From Cupriavidus pauculus (GTDB taxonomy: Bacteria > Pseudomonadota > Gammaproteobacteria > Burkholderiales > Burkholderiaceae), in contig NZ_CP044065.1 in the NCBI RefSeq assembly GCF_008693385.1, positions 744,001 to 808,000 on the forward strand: DNA of 64,000 nucleotides, read 5' to 3'. Shown in pieces: positions 16,234 through 25,104 of the stretch; within the stretch, counting starts at the first letter, position 1, and every line of letters begins with the position of its first letter. The position numbers and the translations under genes were made by a program. The notes beneath the pieces were generated by a model. The model did no database searches and was not told the DNA's origin. It saw nothing but the letters and a program-made list of their open reading frames with translations.

Positions 16234-17658
16234 TTACAGGCGGGTCGCCGCGTATAGCCGCGTGGTGTCGAGCAGTCGCAGCGTGGTGCTGCCATCGATC
16301 GCATGGACCGCGATCAGCGATTTCTCGATCAGGTCCGCAATGGACTGGGTGACCGCGGTGGTGCCGAATTCCGGCGCCGCGGCGGCCACGGCCGCGTCGA
16401 TCGTGAACTCGCTCGGAAAGGCCGCCAGGCAGCGCAGCACCCTGCGATCGCGCGCGGGCAGCAGGTTGCAGCTCCAGTCGAGCGTCGCCTCGACGGTGCC
16501 CTGCCGCGCGGGCGCGTCGCGGCGCCCGCGCCATGACAGCGCAAGCTGGTTGCCGAGCAGTTCGGCCACGCCGTCGATGCCATAGAGCGCGACGCGGCTC
16601 GCCACGAGTTCGATCGCGAGCGGATTGCCATCGAGCCGGCGGCAGATCGTCGCGACGGTCGGCGCGTGTTCGTCCTCGAGCGGCGCGTCGTAACCGCCTG
16701 CCGTGGCACGGTCCATGAACAGCTGGATCGACGGAAACACCATGGCCTGGTCCGCCGTGAGCGCGCCAGCCATCGGCGGCATGCCCAGGGGCGGTATCGG
16801 ATAGAGGCGCTCGCCGCGCACGCGCAGCGGCTCGCGGCTCGTGGCCAGCACCTGCAGGTTCGGCGCGCTGGACAAAAGCCGCTCGACCAGGCGCGCCACC
16901 TCGTCCACGACGTGTTCGCAATTGTCCAGCACGAGCAGCGTCCGGCGCGATGCAATCGTTTTCAGTACCTCGCCGACGAGCGCTTCGTCCAGGCGCCGGC
17001 CGGGTCCTTCGCATTCGCTGTCGCCGGCGTCGAGGCCGAACGCCGTGGCGAGCGCGCCGCCCACACGCTCGTCATTCGCACGCGCGATATCGATGGCCCC
17101 GAGGTCCACGAAGCAGACGGCACCGGACAACTCGCGCAGCGTATGGCAGAGCAGCGTGGCCAGCGTGGTCTTGCCGGCACCGCCGGGACCGACGATGGTC
17201 ACCGCGCGTGCGCCATACAGTGCGCGCGACAGTTCGACCAGATGCTCGCATCGGCCGATGGGCGGACTCAGCGGTGCCGGCGCGGGCCGCCAGCCGTCAT
17301 GCGGGCGACGCGGGACTCCCGCGCGATCGTCGGAGGCGGCCGGCAGATTTTGCAGGGGAGCGACGAAGCAGTAGCCGCGTCCGGAAATGCTCGCGATGTA
17401 CTGCATGCCGTTCTGCCCGCAGCCGAGGATGCGCCGCAGCTTGGCCATCTGCACGCGGGCGTTGGATTCCTCGACGACCAGTTCCGGCCACGCGAGGGCC
17501 ATGAGCTCGCGGTGCGACACCACTTCGCCCGGCCGCTGGACCATGGCCACGAGTATGTCGAAGGCGCGGCTGCCCATTGCGATCACCGCGCCCCCACGTT
17601 CGAGGACGCGCGACTGCGTATAGAGCTGGAAGGGCCCAAACGAATAAGTTTCGCTCAT
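16234..17658 (-). CDS. winged-helix/STAND-ATPase regulator (short form)
   Basis: The 474-residue protein is a paralogue of the 11767-14715 regulator. The OmpR-type winged helix spans about 5-101 (FGPFQLYTQSRVLE to SGRGYCFVAPL). Walker A is GPGGAGKTT (157-165), Walker B LLVLDNCEHVV, then VLATSREPLRVRGERLYPI and an intact GxP-type DGNPLAIEL. The protein stops with TAA right after TTLRLLDTTRLYAATRL, the point where the long form continues into TPR-like repeats. No frameshifted remnant of repeats fits in the 140 bases that follow. It could be natural or an old truncation. It is divergent from the aldo-keto reductase and probably controls the neighbouring genes. Confidence 0.82.
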   Translation of the reverse strand: MSETYSFGPFQLYTQSRVLERGGAVIAMGSRAFDILVAMVQRPGEVVSHRELMALAWPELVVEESNARVQMAKLRRILGCGQNGMQYIASISGRGYCFVAPLQNLPAASDDRAGVPRRPHDGWRPAPAPLSPPIGRCEHLVELSRALYGARAVTIVGPGGAGKTTLATLLCHTLRELSGAVCFVDLGAIDIARANDERVGGALATAFGLDAGDSECEGPGRRLDEALVGEVLKTIASRRTLLVLDNCEHVVDEVARLVERLLSSAPNLQVLATSREPLRVRGERLYPIPPLGMPPMAGALTADQAMVFPSIQLFMDRATAGGYDAPLEDEHAPTVATICRRLDGNPLAIELVASRVALYGIDGVAELLGNQLALSWRGRRDAPARQGTVEATLDWSCNLLPARDRRVLRCLAAFPSEFTIDAAVAAAAPEFGTTAVTQSIADLIEKSLIAVHAIDGSTTLRLLDTTRLYAATRL

Positions 17659-17757
17659 TGATTATTCCTGTACGACTGGCCCGGAGGTAAGTGGAAGGCA
17701 AGAGACAGAACGTTCCTCCCCACAGGCTTTGTTGTAACCGCAGTCGCTGGAAGACGT

Positions 17758-17773
17758 GGTTAAGCTGGGTTAA
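17758..17773 (+). promoter_or_regulatory. 10-bp-spaced direct repeat, candidate winged-helix operator
   Basis: GGTTAA occurs at 17758-17763 and 17768-17773, on the same face of the helix, between the short regulator and the aldo-keto reductase. OmpR/PhoB-type winged helices bind tandem direct repeats spaced 10-11 bp. Another GGTTAA lies at 16195-16200, upstream of the OYE-like gene. Assignment to these regulators is inference. Confidence 0.35.
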
Positions 17774-17927
17774 TTTCAGTAAAGCCGGCCGGCCGAATCG
17801 CCGCCGTTCACAGGTGTTCACCAGCATTAACGGGCCATGGCAGGGGGCGCGTGCCACATTGGAATCGGCCCGGTGCCGATGGGGCGCCGGACGCGCAGTC
17901 ATTGCAGTCAATTCCCTGGAGAGTGAA

Positions 17928-18941
17928 ATGAGCATCCGCGACACGCTTCCCAATGGTCCGCTAGGCTTCGGCGCCGCGCCGCTCGGCAACATGTTTCGCC
18001 AGATTCCGGACGCCGAGGCCGAGGCGACCGTCGATGCGGCATGGGATCTGGGCACACGCTATTTCGATTCGGCACCGTTCTATGGCGCGGGACTATCGGA
18101 GATTCGCCTCGGCAAGGTGCTGTCGAAGCACAAGCGGGACGATTACGTGCTGAGCACCAAGGTGGGCCGGCTGATCCTCGACGAGATCGAGACCGGCAAG
18201 CGCGAGTTCGGCGAGAAGGGCGGCCTGTTCGAACATGGGCGACCCAACAAGATCGTCTACGACTACACCGAGCGCGGCGCCATGCAGTCCATCGAGGACA
18301 GCCTGAAACGGATGGGTGTCGATCGGCTCGACTATGTGTGGATCCACGATATCGCCAAGGATTTCCATGGCGATGCCTGGCTGCAGCAGTTCGAGACGGC
18401 ACGCACGGGTGCGTTCCGCGCGCTCAGCCGGCTGCAGGAGCAGGGCGTGATCAAGGCCTGGGGCCTCGGCGTCAATCGCGTCGAACCCTGCGAGCTGGCC
18501 GTCGATCTCGACGAGCACTGCCCGACGGCGCTGCTCGTGGCCGGGCGCTATTCGCTGCTCGATCATGCCTCGGCGTTGCAGCGCCTGATGCCGCTCTGCG
18601 AGAAGAAGCACGTCGAGGTCGTGGTCGGCGGACCCTATAGCTCGGGCGTCCTCGCGGGCGGCACCCATTTCGAATACCAGAAGGCGTCGCCCGAGATCCT
18701 GGCAAAGGTCGAGCGCATTCGCGCGCTTGCGGACAAGCACAAGGTGCCCATCAAGGCGGCCGCGCTGCAGTTCTCGCTCGCGCATCCGGCGTCGGTCGCG
18801 GTGATTCCCGGCGCGAGCAAGCCCGAGCGCATCGCGGAGGACCATGCGGCGCTGAAGGCATCCATTCCCGCCGAATTCTGGCGCGATCTGCGCGCGCAGG
18901 GGCTGGTGTCGCCCGAGGCGCCGCTGCCGACCGATCGCTGA
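17928..18941 (+). CDS. aldo-keto reductase
   Basis: The 337-residue protein is an NAD(P)H-dependent aldo-keto reductase, in the style of the D-threo-aldose 1-dehydrogenase branch. The catalytic tetrad is complete: D47 and Y52 (YFDSAPFYG), K78 (LSTKVGR) and H140 (YVWIHD). The C-terminal SLAHPASVAVIPGASKPERI segment is the usual cofactor-binding region. The ATG at 17928 follows GGAGAGTGAA; an in-frame ATG at 17691 would add 79 residues unlike the family. The SRPBCC gene follows 24 bases later, so the two probably form an operon opposite the short STAND regulator. The substrate is unknown. Confidence 0.88.
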   Translation: MSIRDTLPNGPLGFGAAPLGNMFRQIPDAEAEATVDAAWDLGTRYFDSAPFYGAGLSEIRLGKVLSKHKRDDYVLSTKVGRLILDEIETGKREFGEKGGLFEHGRPNKIVYDYTERGAMQSIEDSLKRMGVDRLDYVWIHDIAKDFHGDAWLQQFETARTGAFRALSRLQEQGVIKAWGLGVNRVEPCELAVDLDEHCPTALLVAGRYSLLDHASALQRLMPLCEKKHVEVVVGGPYSSGVLAGGTHFEYQKASPEILAKVERIRALADKHKVPIKAAALQFSLAHPASVAVIPGASKPERIAEDHAALKASIPAEFWRDLRAQGLVSPEAPLPTDR

Positions 18942-18965
18942 TGGGCCCGCAGCAGGAGAGATGAC

Positions 18966-19382
18966 ATGGCAACAGCATCCACGAGCATCGAGGTCGCCGT
19001 CGCGCCCGATACCGTCTGGAACCTGATCGGCGGATTCGATTCGCTGCCCGACTGGCTTCCCTATATCCCGAAGAGCGAGCTGTCGGAGGGCGGGCGCGTG
19101 CGCCACCTCGCCAATCCGAACGGCGAGGCGATCGTCGAACGGCTGATGGCGTTCGACCAGAACCAGCGCAGCTACAGCTACGCGATCCTGAAGGCGCCGT
19201 TCCCCGTGACCGACTACCTGTCGACATTGCGCGTGATTCCCATCGACGGTGGCAAATCGTCGCGCGTGGAGTGGTCGGGAGAATTCACGCCGAACGGCGT
19301 GAGCGACCAGGAGGCCACCGCGATCTTCCAGAAGATCTACGAGGATGGCCTGAAGGCGCTGGCGGACGGCCTGGCCCGCTAG
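18966..19382 (+). CDS. SRPBCC-family (polyketide cyclase/START-like) protein
   Basis: The 138-residue protein has the SRPBCC lipid-binding fold, recognisable from SIEVAVAPDTVWNLIGGFDSLPDWLP at the N-terminus, the strand region VERLMAFDQNQRSYSYAIL and the long terminal helix ATAIFQKIYEDGLKALADGL. Members bind hydrophobic ligands and may act as cyclases, dehydratases or carriers; no catalytic residue can be assigned here. CAGGAGAG precedes the ATG. It lies directly behind the aldo-keto reductase. Confidence 0.82.
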   Translation: MATASTSIEVAVAPDTVWNLIGGFDSLPDWLPYIPKSELSEGGRVRHLANPNGEAIVERLMAFDQNQRSYSYAILKAPFPVTDYLSTLRVIPIDGGKSSRVEWSGEFTPNGVSDQEATAIFQKIYEDGLKALADGLAR

Positions 19383-19393
19383 CCCCATCGCCG

Positions 19394-19420
19394 GCCGACG
19401 GCAGCATCGCTGCTGTCGGC
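19394..19420. terminator. hairpin between convergent genes
   Basis: Twelve-base arms GCCGACGGCAGC and GCTGCTGTCGGC pair with one G-U around a 3-nt loop. There is no strong T-run, so its role as a terminator for the two convergent genes is plausible but not certain. Confidence 0.5.
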
Positions 19421-19428
19421 TGCCGCCG

Positions 19429-19734
19429 TTACTGCGTCATCGGCTTGGTCATCTGCTTCTTCTGGGGCTTTTGCTTCTTGGCCGCCTTCGACTTGTCATC
19501 GACGAGCGCGCTGCCGGTGCTCGACCGTGCGCCCTGCGTGTACGGGTCGAACTTGTCGCCCGCGCGATTGGCGTCGGGCGTGTAGCCGTCCCGGTTGCTG
19601 ATGCGCTGCGGATCCGAGCCGCCCGTGCTGCTGTCGGAGCGGTTGTAGCGGTCGTGGGGCGTGCCCGCGAGGGCGGTGCCCGCGGCACCCGCGGTGAGGG
19701 CGGCGACCGCCGCCAGCGTGATGAAAGTTTTCAT
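19429..19734 (-). CDS. small secreted protein of unknown function
   Basis: The 101-residue product has a clear signal peptide, MKTFITLAAVAALTAGAAG followed by TALAG, so cleavage near residue 25 is expected. The mature part is polar, rich in Asp, Ser, Gly and Arg, and ends in the lysine-rich AAKKQKPQKKQMTKPMTQ. I recognise no family. The ATG at 19734 is preceded by GGAG on the reverse strand; an in-frame upstream ATG lacks a signal peptide. It is convergent with the SRPBCC gene. Confidence 0.65.
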   Translation of the reverse strand: MKTFITLAAVAALTAGAAGTALAGTPHDRYNRSDSSTGGSDPQRISNRDGYTPDANRAGDKFDPYTQGARSSTGSALVDDKSKAAKKQKPQKKQMTKPMTQ

Positions 19735-19824
19735 TTGTGACTCCTGCCGGTTTGGGTGGATGCACCGCCCGGGCGATGGCCCGTTTGGCGCGAGGTGGGA
19801 ATCCGTACGAAAAAGCATGAAGGT

Positions 19825-22146
19825 TCAGGACGCCGCGGGCAGGGCCGGCGCCGCTGTCCGGTGCAGCAGTACCGGGATGGACTTCGACGTGGGCGTATTG
19901 CAGACGTCGGCGACGCTGTCGAGCGGGACCAGCGGATTCGTCTCTGGATAGTAGGCGCCAATGCAGCCGCGTGGAATGTTGTACTCCACCAGCAGGAAGC
20001 CAGGCGCGCGCCGTTCCACGTCGTCATCCCATACCGTCGTGATATCGACCCATTCTCCGGCCCGCAGGCCGAGCATGGCCAGGTCGTCACGGTGGATGAA
20101 CACGACTCGGCGCTGGCCGAAGACGCCACGGTAGCGGTCGTCGAGCGCATAGATCGTGGTGTTGTACTGGTCGTGGGAGCGCGTGGTCATCAGCACCATC
20201 ACGCGTTCACCAAAGCGGGCCTGCGCGCGGCGGATCGGCGTATCGACCACCAGCGGGTTGACGAGGAACTCGGCCTTGCCCGACGCGGTATCCCATTCCC
20301 GCTCGCGCGCCGCCACGCGCATATGGAACCCACCCGGATGGGCGACGCGCTCGTTGTACTGCTCGAAGCCATCGACCACCGCCTCGATCTTGTCGCGAAT
20401 GCGGCTGTAGTCCTGCGCGTACCAGCGCCATGGAATCTTGTCTTCGCCAAGCGTCGCGCTGGCCATATTGGCCACGATCGCGGTCTCCGACATCAGCATC
20501 GGCGTCGCTGGCTGCTTCATGCCGTACGAGATATGCACCATCGCCACCGAATCCTCGACCGTCACGCCCTGCGCGACGCCGTTCTGCATGTCGATCTCCG
20601 TGCGGCCGAGCGTGGGCAGGATCAGGGCCGCCTTGCCGTGGATCAGGTGGCTGCGGTTGAGCTTGGTCGCGATATGCACGGTCAGGTCGCACGATCGGAG
20701 GGCATCCCACGTGATCTCCGAATCGGGCGTGGCCATCGCGAAGTTGCCGCCGAGCGCGATGAATACCTTGACCTTGCCTTCGCGCATCGCTTCGATGCTC
20801 TCGACCACGTCATAGCCGTGCTCGCGCGGCGGCTCGAAGTCGAACACGCTGCCCAGCCGGTCCAGAAAGGCCTGCGTCGGCTTCTCCTCGATGCCGACCG
20901 TGCGGTTGCCCTGCACGTTCGAATGCCCACGAATGGGGCATAGTCCCGCGCCTTCGCGGCCGATATTGCCGCGCATCATCATCAGGTTCGACAGCAGCTG
21001 GATGGTCTGCACCGAATGCTTGTGCTGGGTCAGGCCCATGCCCCAGGTGCAGATCACGCGCTTGCCGCGCGCGTAGATGAGCGCCAGGCCCTCGATGTCC
21101 TCGCGCGCCACGCCGGACTCGGTCTCGATGGTTTCCCACGTTTCCCTGCGCAGGTCGTCGGCAAACGATTCGAAACCGTGGGTATGCGTCGCAATGAATT
21201 CGACATCCAGCACGCGCTCGGCATTCGCCGCGACGGCTTCGTCGTCGAGTTCCAGCACGCGCTTGGCCACGCCCTTGATCAGTGCAAAGTCGCCGCCGAG
21301 CTTCGGCTGGACGAAGACGGAGCAGATATTGGTGCTGGACAGCGTCAGCATCTCCACCGGGCTCTGCGGGTTCGTAAAGCGCTCGAGCCCGCGCTCGCGC
21401 AGCGGATTGATCGACACGAGCGTGGCGCCGCGCTTCGCGCATTCGCGCAGCTCGCCCAGCATGCGCGGATGGTTCGTGGCCGGGTTCTGGCCGAACAGCA
21501 GCAGCGTGTCCGCGCTTTCGAAGTCGCGCAGCGTGACCGTGCCCTTGCCGACGCCGACCGAGAACGGCAGTCCGCGGCTGGTCGCTTCGTGGCACATGTT
21601 GGAACAATCGGGGAAATTGTTGGTGCCATAGGCGCGCGCGAACAATTGATAGAGGAACGCCGCCTCGTTGCTCGCGCGGCCGGACGTGTAGAACGCCGCC
21701 TCGTCGGGGGAGGGGAGCGCGCGCAGGTGCGCCGCAATCAGATCGAAGGCCGCCTGCCACGCAATCGGGCGGTAGGTGTCCGTCATCGGATCGTAGGCCA
21801 TCGGCTCGGACAGCCTGCCGTGCTGCTCCAGTTCGAAGTCCGACTGCTTCATCAGCGCCTCGACGGTATTGGCCGCGAGGAATTCGCGCGTGACGCGCTT
21901 GCTCGTGGTCTCCGCCGCGACGGCCTTGACACCGTTCTCGCAGAACTCGAACGTGGATGCATGCTCGCGATCGGGCCATGCGCAGCCGGGACAGTCGAAG
22001 CCGTGGGGCTGGTTCTGATAGAAGAGCGCGCGGTAGTTGAGCCCGTTGACGCGTTCGCGGAGCAGACTGAGCGCAACGTACTTGATGGCGCCCCAGCCTG
22101 CGGCGGCATGCGTGTAAGGGGCAATGCGTGGCTTCTCTTGGCTCAT
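19825..22146 (-). CDS. FdhF/YdeP-family molybdopterin oxidoreductase
   Basis: The 773-residue protein is a molybdopterin-dependent oxidoreductase of the FdhF/YdeP group, related to formate dehydrogenase alpha subunits. The N-terminus has the family CPGCAWPD motif (C52, C55). The central region shows FYTSGRASNEAAFLYQLFARAYGTNN, DCSNMCHEATSRGLP and LLLFGQNPATNHPRM, and the C-terminal domain LMTTRSHDQYNTTIY fits cofactor binding. E. coli YdeP is linked to acid resistance, but the reaction of this family is unsettled. It has no partner subunit nearby and is divergent from flavohaemoglobin across a 283-bp gap. Confidence 0.9.
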   Translation of the reverse strand: MSQEKPRIAPYTHAAAGWGAIKYVALSLLRERVNGLNYRALFYQNQPHGFDCPGCAWPDREHASTFEFCENGVKAVAAETTSKRVTREFLAANTVEALMKQSDFELEQHGRLSEPMAYDPMTDTYRPIAWQAAFDLIAAHLRALPSPDEAAFYTSGRASNEAAFLYQLFARAYGTNNFPDCSNMCHEATSRGLPFSVGVGKGTVTLRDFESADTLLLFGQNPATNHPRMLGELRECAKRGATLVSINPLRERGLERFTNPQSPVEMLTLSSTNICSVFVQPKLGGDFALIKGVAKRVLELDDEAVAANAERVLDVEFIATHTHGFESFADDLRRETWETIETESGVAREDIEGLALIYARGKRVICTWGMGLTQHKHSVQTIQLLSNLMMMRGNIGREGAGLCPIRGHSNVQGNRTVGIEEKPTQAFLDRLGSVFDFEPPREHGYDVVESIEAMREGKVKVFIALGGNFAMATPDSEITWDALRSCDLTVHIATKLNRSHLIHGKAALILPTLGRTEIDMQNGVAQGVTVEDSVAMVHISYGMKQPATPMLMSETAIVANMASATLGEDKIPWRWYAQDYSRIRDKIEAVVDGFEQYNERVAHPGGFHMRVAAREREWDTASGKAEFLVNPLVVDTPIRRAQARFGERVMVLMTTRSHDQYNTTIYALDDRYRGVFGQRRVVFIHRDDLAMLGLRAGEWVDITTVWDDDVERRAPGFLLVEYNIPRGCIGAYYPETNPLVPLDSVADVCNTPTSKSIPVLLHRTAAPALPAAS

Positions 22147-22319
22147 CGTTCGCTCCGGGGGCTGCGGCTGGCGGGCTCGTGCCCGCTGATGTGGCCCATC
22201 ATGCGTCCACCCTCACGCCGAGCCTGTCGTGCATCCGCGCGCGATTTCAAGAACGCACGCTTTCGATACGTCACTAGCTGCTGAAACGATAGCGCAGCGG
22301 CACATCGGCCGCGAGCCCG

Positions 22320-22330
22320 GTTTGCATCTT
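22320..22330 (-). promoter_or_regulatory. NsrR-type half-site candidate upstream of hmp
   Basis: The reverse strand reads AAGATGCAAAC, whose first eight bases match the NsrR half-site AAGATGYA. The second half of the palindrome is not recognisable. It lies about 100 bases upstream of the flavohaemoglobin ATG, and hmp is a common NsrR target. Confidence 0.3.
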
Positions 22331-22429
22331 TTCACGGGGCTTAACCGACGGCTGGGCGCGCGGCGTTGCGAAGCCCGCGTTCGCCGCCTACGCTGAGTAC
22401 GCCAATCACGCGAAGAAGGGAAGCTCGGC

Positions 22430-23617
22430 ATGCTATCGACCGAACACCAGCACATCGTCAAATCGACGGTCCCGCTGCTCGAAGCGGGAGGGGAGGCGCT
22501 GACCTCGCACTTCTATGACCTGCTGCTGACCGAACGCGCCGATCTGCGCGGCATGTTCAACAGCGCGCACCAGGCCACCGGCGCGCAGGCGCGCGCGCTG
22601 GCGGGCGGCGTGCTGATGTATGCGAAGCATATCGACGAGCTCGACGCGCTCGGGGAGCTGGCAGGGCGCGTCGTCAACAAGCATGTCTCGCTGCAGGTGC
22701 AGCCGGAACACTATCCGGTCGTGGGCGAGTACCTGCTGCGTTCGATCCGGGAAGTGCTGGGTCCCGATGTGGCCACGCCCGTCGTCATCGAGGCATGGGG
22801 CGCGGCGTATGGGCAGCTGGCCGACATGCTGATCGCCGCCGAGCACGATATGTACGGTACGCAGGCCGCGACCGAAGGCGGCTGGCGTGGCTTTCGGCGG
22901 TTTCGCGTGGCGGAGCGCGTCGTCGAGTCGGAAGAGATCGTGTCGTTCCATCTGGTGCCGGAGGACGGCGGGCCGGTCATGGTCAATGCGCCGGGGCAGT
23001 ACATCGCGATACAGGTGATCGTGGATGGCGCGCCGCTGCGCAGAAACTATTCGCTCTCGGCGGTTTCGGATGGCACGCGCTATCGCATCAGCGTCAAGCG
23101 CGATCCCGGTGGCGTGGTGTCGGGCTTCCTGCACGACCACGTGAAGGCGGGCGATATCGTCGAGCTCACGGCGCCCGCGGGCGTGTTCCAGCTTGCGGAA
23201 ACGACGCGGCCGCTGGTGCTGATCGGCGGTGGCGTCGGTCAGACGCCGCTGATGGCGATGCTCGAAGCCGCGGCGGCGCAGGGGACGCGCGATATCCGCT
23301 ACCTGCATTTCGCGCGCAGTCCGGCGGTGCAGGCGTTCCGCATGCGCGTGGAGCAGCTGGCTGCCGAGTATCCGCGGGTGACATTCGCGTTCTTCTACGA
23401 CCACGATCCGTCGGTGCCGGGCGGCCTGCCGCCGGGGCGCGTGTCTCGCGACCTGCTGGGCGCGTCCCTGCCGGCCGATCGCGACGTGGATGTCTATATC
23501 GTGGGTCCGGCACCGTTCATGACGACCGTGGTCCAGTCATTGCGGGAACTCGGCGTGCCGCCCGAGCGGTGCATCACCGAGTTCTTCGGGCCGCATCAGG
23601 CGATGGCCATCGACTGA
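22430..23617 (+). CDS. hmp: flavohaemoglobin, nitric oxide dioxygenase
   Basis: The 395-residue protein is a flavohaemoglobin that oxidises nitric oxide to nitrate using O2 and NAD(P)H. The globin domain (1-145) has distal Y29 (SHFYDLL), Q53 and the proximal H85 (VVNKHVSLQVQPEHY). The FAD domain shows RRNYSLSAV near 204-211 and the NAD domain IGGGVGQTPLMAML near 265 and YIVGPAPFM. AAGGGAAG precedes the ATG. The gene appears monocistronic and is divergent from the YdeP-like molybdoenzyme. An NsrR-like half-site upstream would fit induction by nitric oxide. Confidence 0.96.
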   Translation: MLSTEHQHIVKSTVPLLEAGGEALTSHFYDLLLTERADLRGMFNSAHQATGAQARALAGGVLMYAKHIDELDALGELAGRVVNKHVSLQVQPEHYPVVGEYLLRSIREVLGPDVATPVVIEAWGAAYGQLADMLIAAEHDMYGTQAATEGGWRGFRRFRVAERVVESEEIVSFHLVPEDGGPVMVNAPGQYIAIQVIVDGAPLRRNYSLSAVSDGTRYRISVKRDPGGVVSGFLHDHVKAGDIVELTAPAGVFQLAETTRPLVLIGGGVGQTPLMAMLEAAAAQGTRDIRYLHFARSPAVQAFRMRVEQLAAEYPRVTFAFFYDHDPSVPGGLPPGRVSRDLLGASLPADRDVDVYIVGPAPFMTTVVQSLRELGVPPERCITEFFGPHQAMAID

Positions 23618-23789
23618 TCGCGCGCCGTGCAGGAACGCGCCGCTGCGGCCGAACACGTGAAACTTTTCTGCATGTCGGAACTGCGGCCATTTGTTCCGCC
23701 GCGTATCAATTCATGTTCTCCTGCGGCCGTTTATCCGCGCGGCGCTGCTCCCTATAGTTCGAGCCACATGCAACCGAGAGGTATCGATC

Positions 23790-24284
23790 ATGAATGGCAT
23801 AGCGAGGCAGGCAGGCGTATGGATGGGCATGATGGCGGGCCTGGCGGGCGCATTGCCCGCGCCGGGCCACGCGGCGGGGCTGTCGCCGAAGGAGAACGGC
23901 GCCATCCGTCAGGAAGACATCAAGTGGTCGGCTTTCCCGGCGTTTCCGAAGGGCGCGCAACTCTCGGTCCTCGTCGGCGACCCCGCGCGGCCGGGACCCT
24001 ACGTCGTGCGCGTGAGCGTGCCGGCGGGCGTGAAGCTGATGCCGCACGTGCATCCGGAAGACCGCATCTATACCGTGATCTCGGGCGTGTTCTATATCGG
24101 CCTCGGCGGCGAGTTCGATCCGCAGAAGCTCGTGGCCTATCCCCCGGGCAGCGTGATCGTGCTGCCGGGCGGCACGCCGCATTTCCACTGGGCGCGCTCC
24201 GGCGGCTACGTGACGCAGGTCACGGGTACCGGTCCGCTCGGCATCGACTACGTCCATGCCGACGACGACCCGCGCAACAAATGA
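23790..24284 (+). CDS. secreted single-domain cupin
   Basis: The 164-residue protein has a signal peptide (about residues 1-29, ending PAPGHAAG) and one cupin fold. Metal-ligand candidates are the histidines in LMPHVHPEDRIYTVISGVF, with the acidic residue E or D following, and the late HFHW. The start at 23790 gives the signal peptide directly; the open frame extends upstream with no ribosome site. The stop overlaps an ATG of the next frame (ATGA), so it is probably cotranscribed with the FrnE-like gene. Its substrate is unknown. Confidence 0.78.
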   Translation: MNGIARQAGVWMGMMAGLAGALPAPGHAAGLSPKENGAIRQEDIKWSAFPAFPKGAQLSVLVGDPARPGPYVVRVSVPAGVKLMPHVHPEDRIYTVISGVFYIGLGGEFDPQKLVAYPPGSVIVLPGGTPHFHWARSGGYVTQVTGTGPLGIDYVHADDDPRNK

Positions 24285-24298
24285 TCGAAGGACACGTC

Positions 24299-24982
24299 AT
24301 GACGCAGGAACTCGAACTGATCTATATCGGCGACCCGATGTGCTCGTGGTGCTACGGATTCGGCAAGGAGATGACGGCCCTGCAGGCCAAGCTGGGCGAG
24401 CGGTATCCCGGCCTGCCGCTGCGCATACTCGTCGGCGGCATCCGCGCGGGCGCCACCGACGTGCTCGACGACGCGGGCAAGCGCTTTCGTCTGCAGCACT
24501 GGGCGCGCGTGGAACAGGCCAGCGGCCTGCCGTTCAACCGCGAGGCATTCCTCGCGCGCGAGGGCTTCGTCTACGATACCGAGCCGATCTGCCGCGCGGT
24601 GGTGGCGGCGCGTGGCCTTATGCCCGACGCCGATCTGCTGGCCGTCTTCCGCGCGCTCCAGCGGGCGTTCTACGTCGAGGGACGGGATACGACGGACGGC
24701 GCGGTGCTGGCCGAGGCCGCGGTCGCGGCGCTGACCGCGCAAGGGCACGATGTGACGGCCGAGGCGTTCCTCGCGGCATGGCGAAGCGACGCCGTGATGG
24801 CCGAGACCGCGCAGGATTTCCGCACGGTACGGCAGTGGGGCGTCAACAGCTTTCCCGTCGTCGCCCTGCGCGCCGGGCAGAACCTATATCAGGTGGCGGC
24901 CGGCTATACGCCCGTGGAAGCGCTCGTGAACCAGTTCGAGCGGGTCGTGGAGAGCGCCCGATCTTCCAGCGCAGCCGCATGA
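24299..24982 (+). CDS. DsbA/FrnE-family thioredoxin-fold protein
   Basis: The 227-residue protein is a DsbA-family oxidoreductase of the FrnE type, without a signal peptide, so it should act in the cytoplasm. The CxxC site is C15-S-W-C18 in GDPMCSWCYGFGKE, and the cis-proline region is VNSFPVVAL near 193. A helical insertion lies between them. AAGGA precedes the ATG at 24299; an alternative ATG at 24281 overlaps the cupin stop. The role, such as redox or xenobiotic stress, is not determined. Confidence 0.83.
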   Translation: MTQELELIYIGDPMCSWCYGFGKEMTALQAKLGERYPGLPLRILVGGIRAGATDVLDDAGKRFRLQHWARVEQASGLPFNREAFLAREGFVYDTEPICRAVVAARGLMPDADLLAVFRALQRAFYVEGRDTTDGAVLAEAAVAALTAQGHDVTAEAFLAAWRSDAVMAETAQDFRTVRQWGVNSFPVVALRAGQNLYQVAAGYTPVEALVNQFERVVESARSSSAAA

Positions 24983-25104
24983 CGTTTTCACGATCGCCGC
25001 ATGATCTTTCCAGATAGAACGAAATATGATGTCGATGGCCGCCACGTTGCCCAAATGCACGGGGCGAATGCCATCGAACACATTTCGACTGTCTGGAGAG
25101 CGTA

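Noticed and set aside
22331..22380. Sigma-54-type promoter upstream of hmp
   Set aside because: TGG and TTGC elements occur but the GG to GC spacing is wrong.
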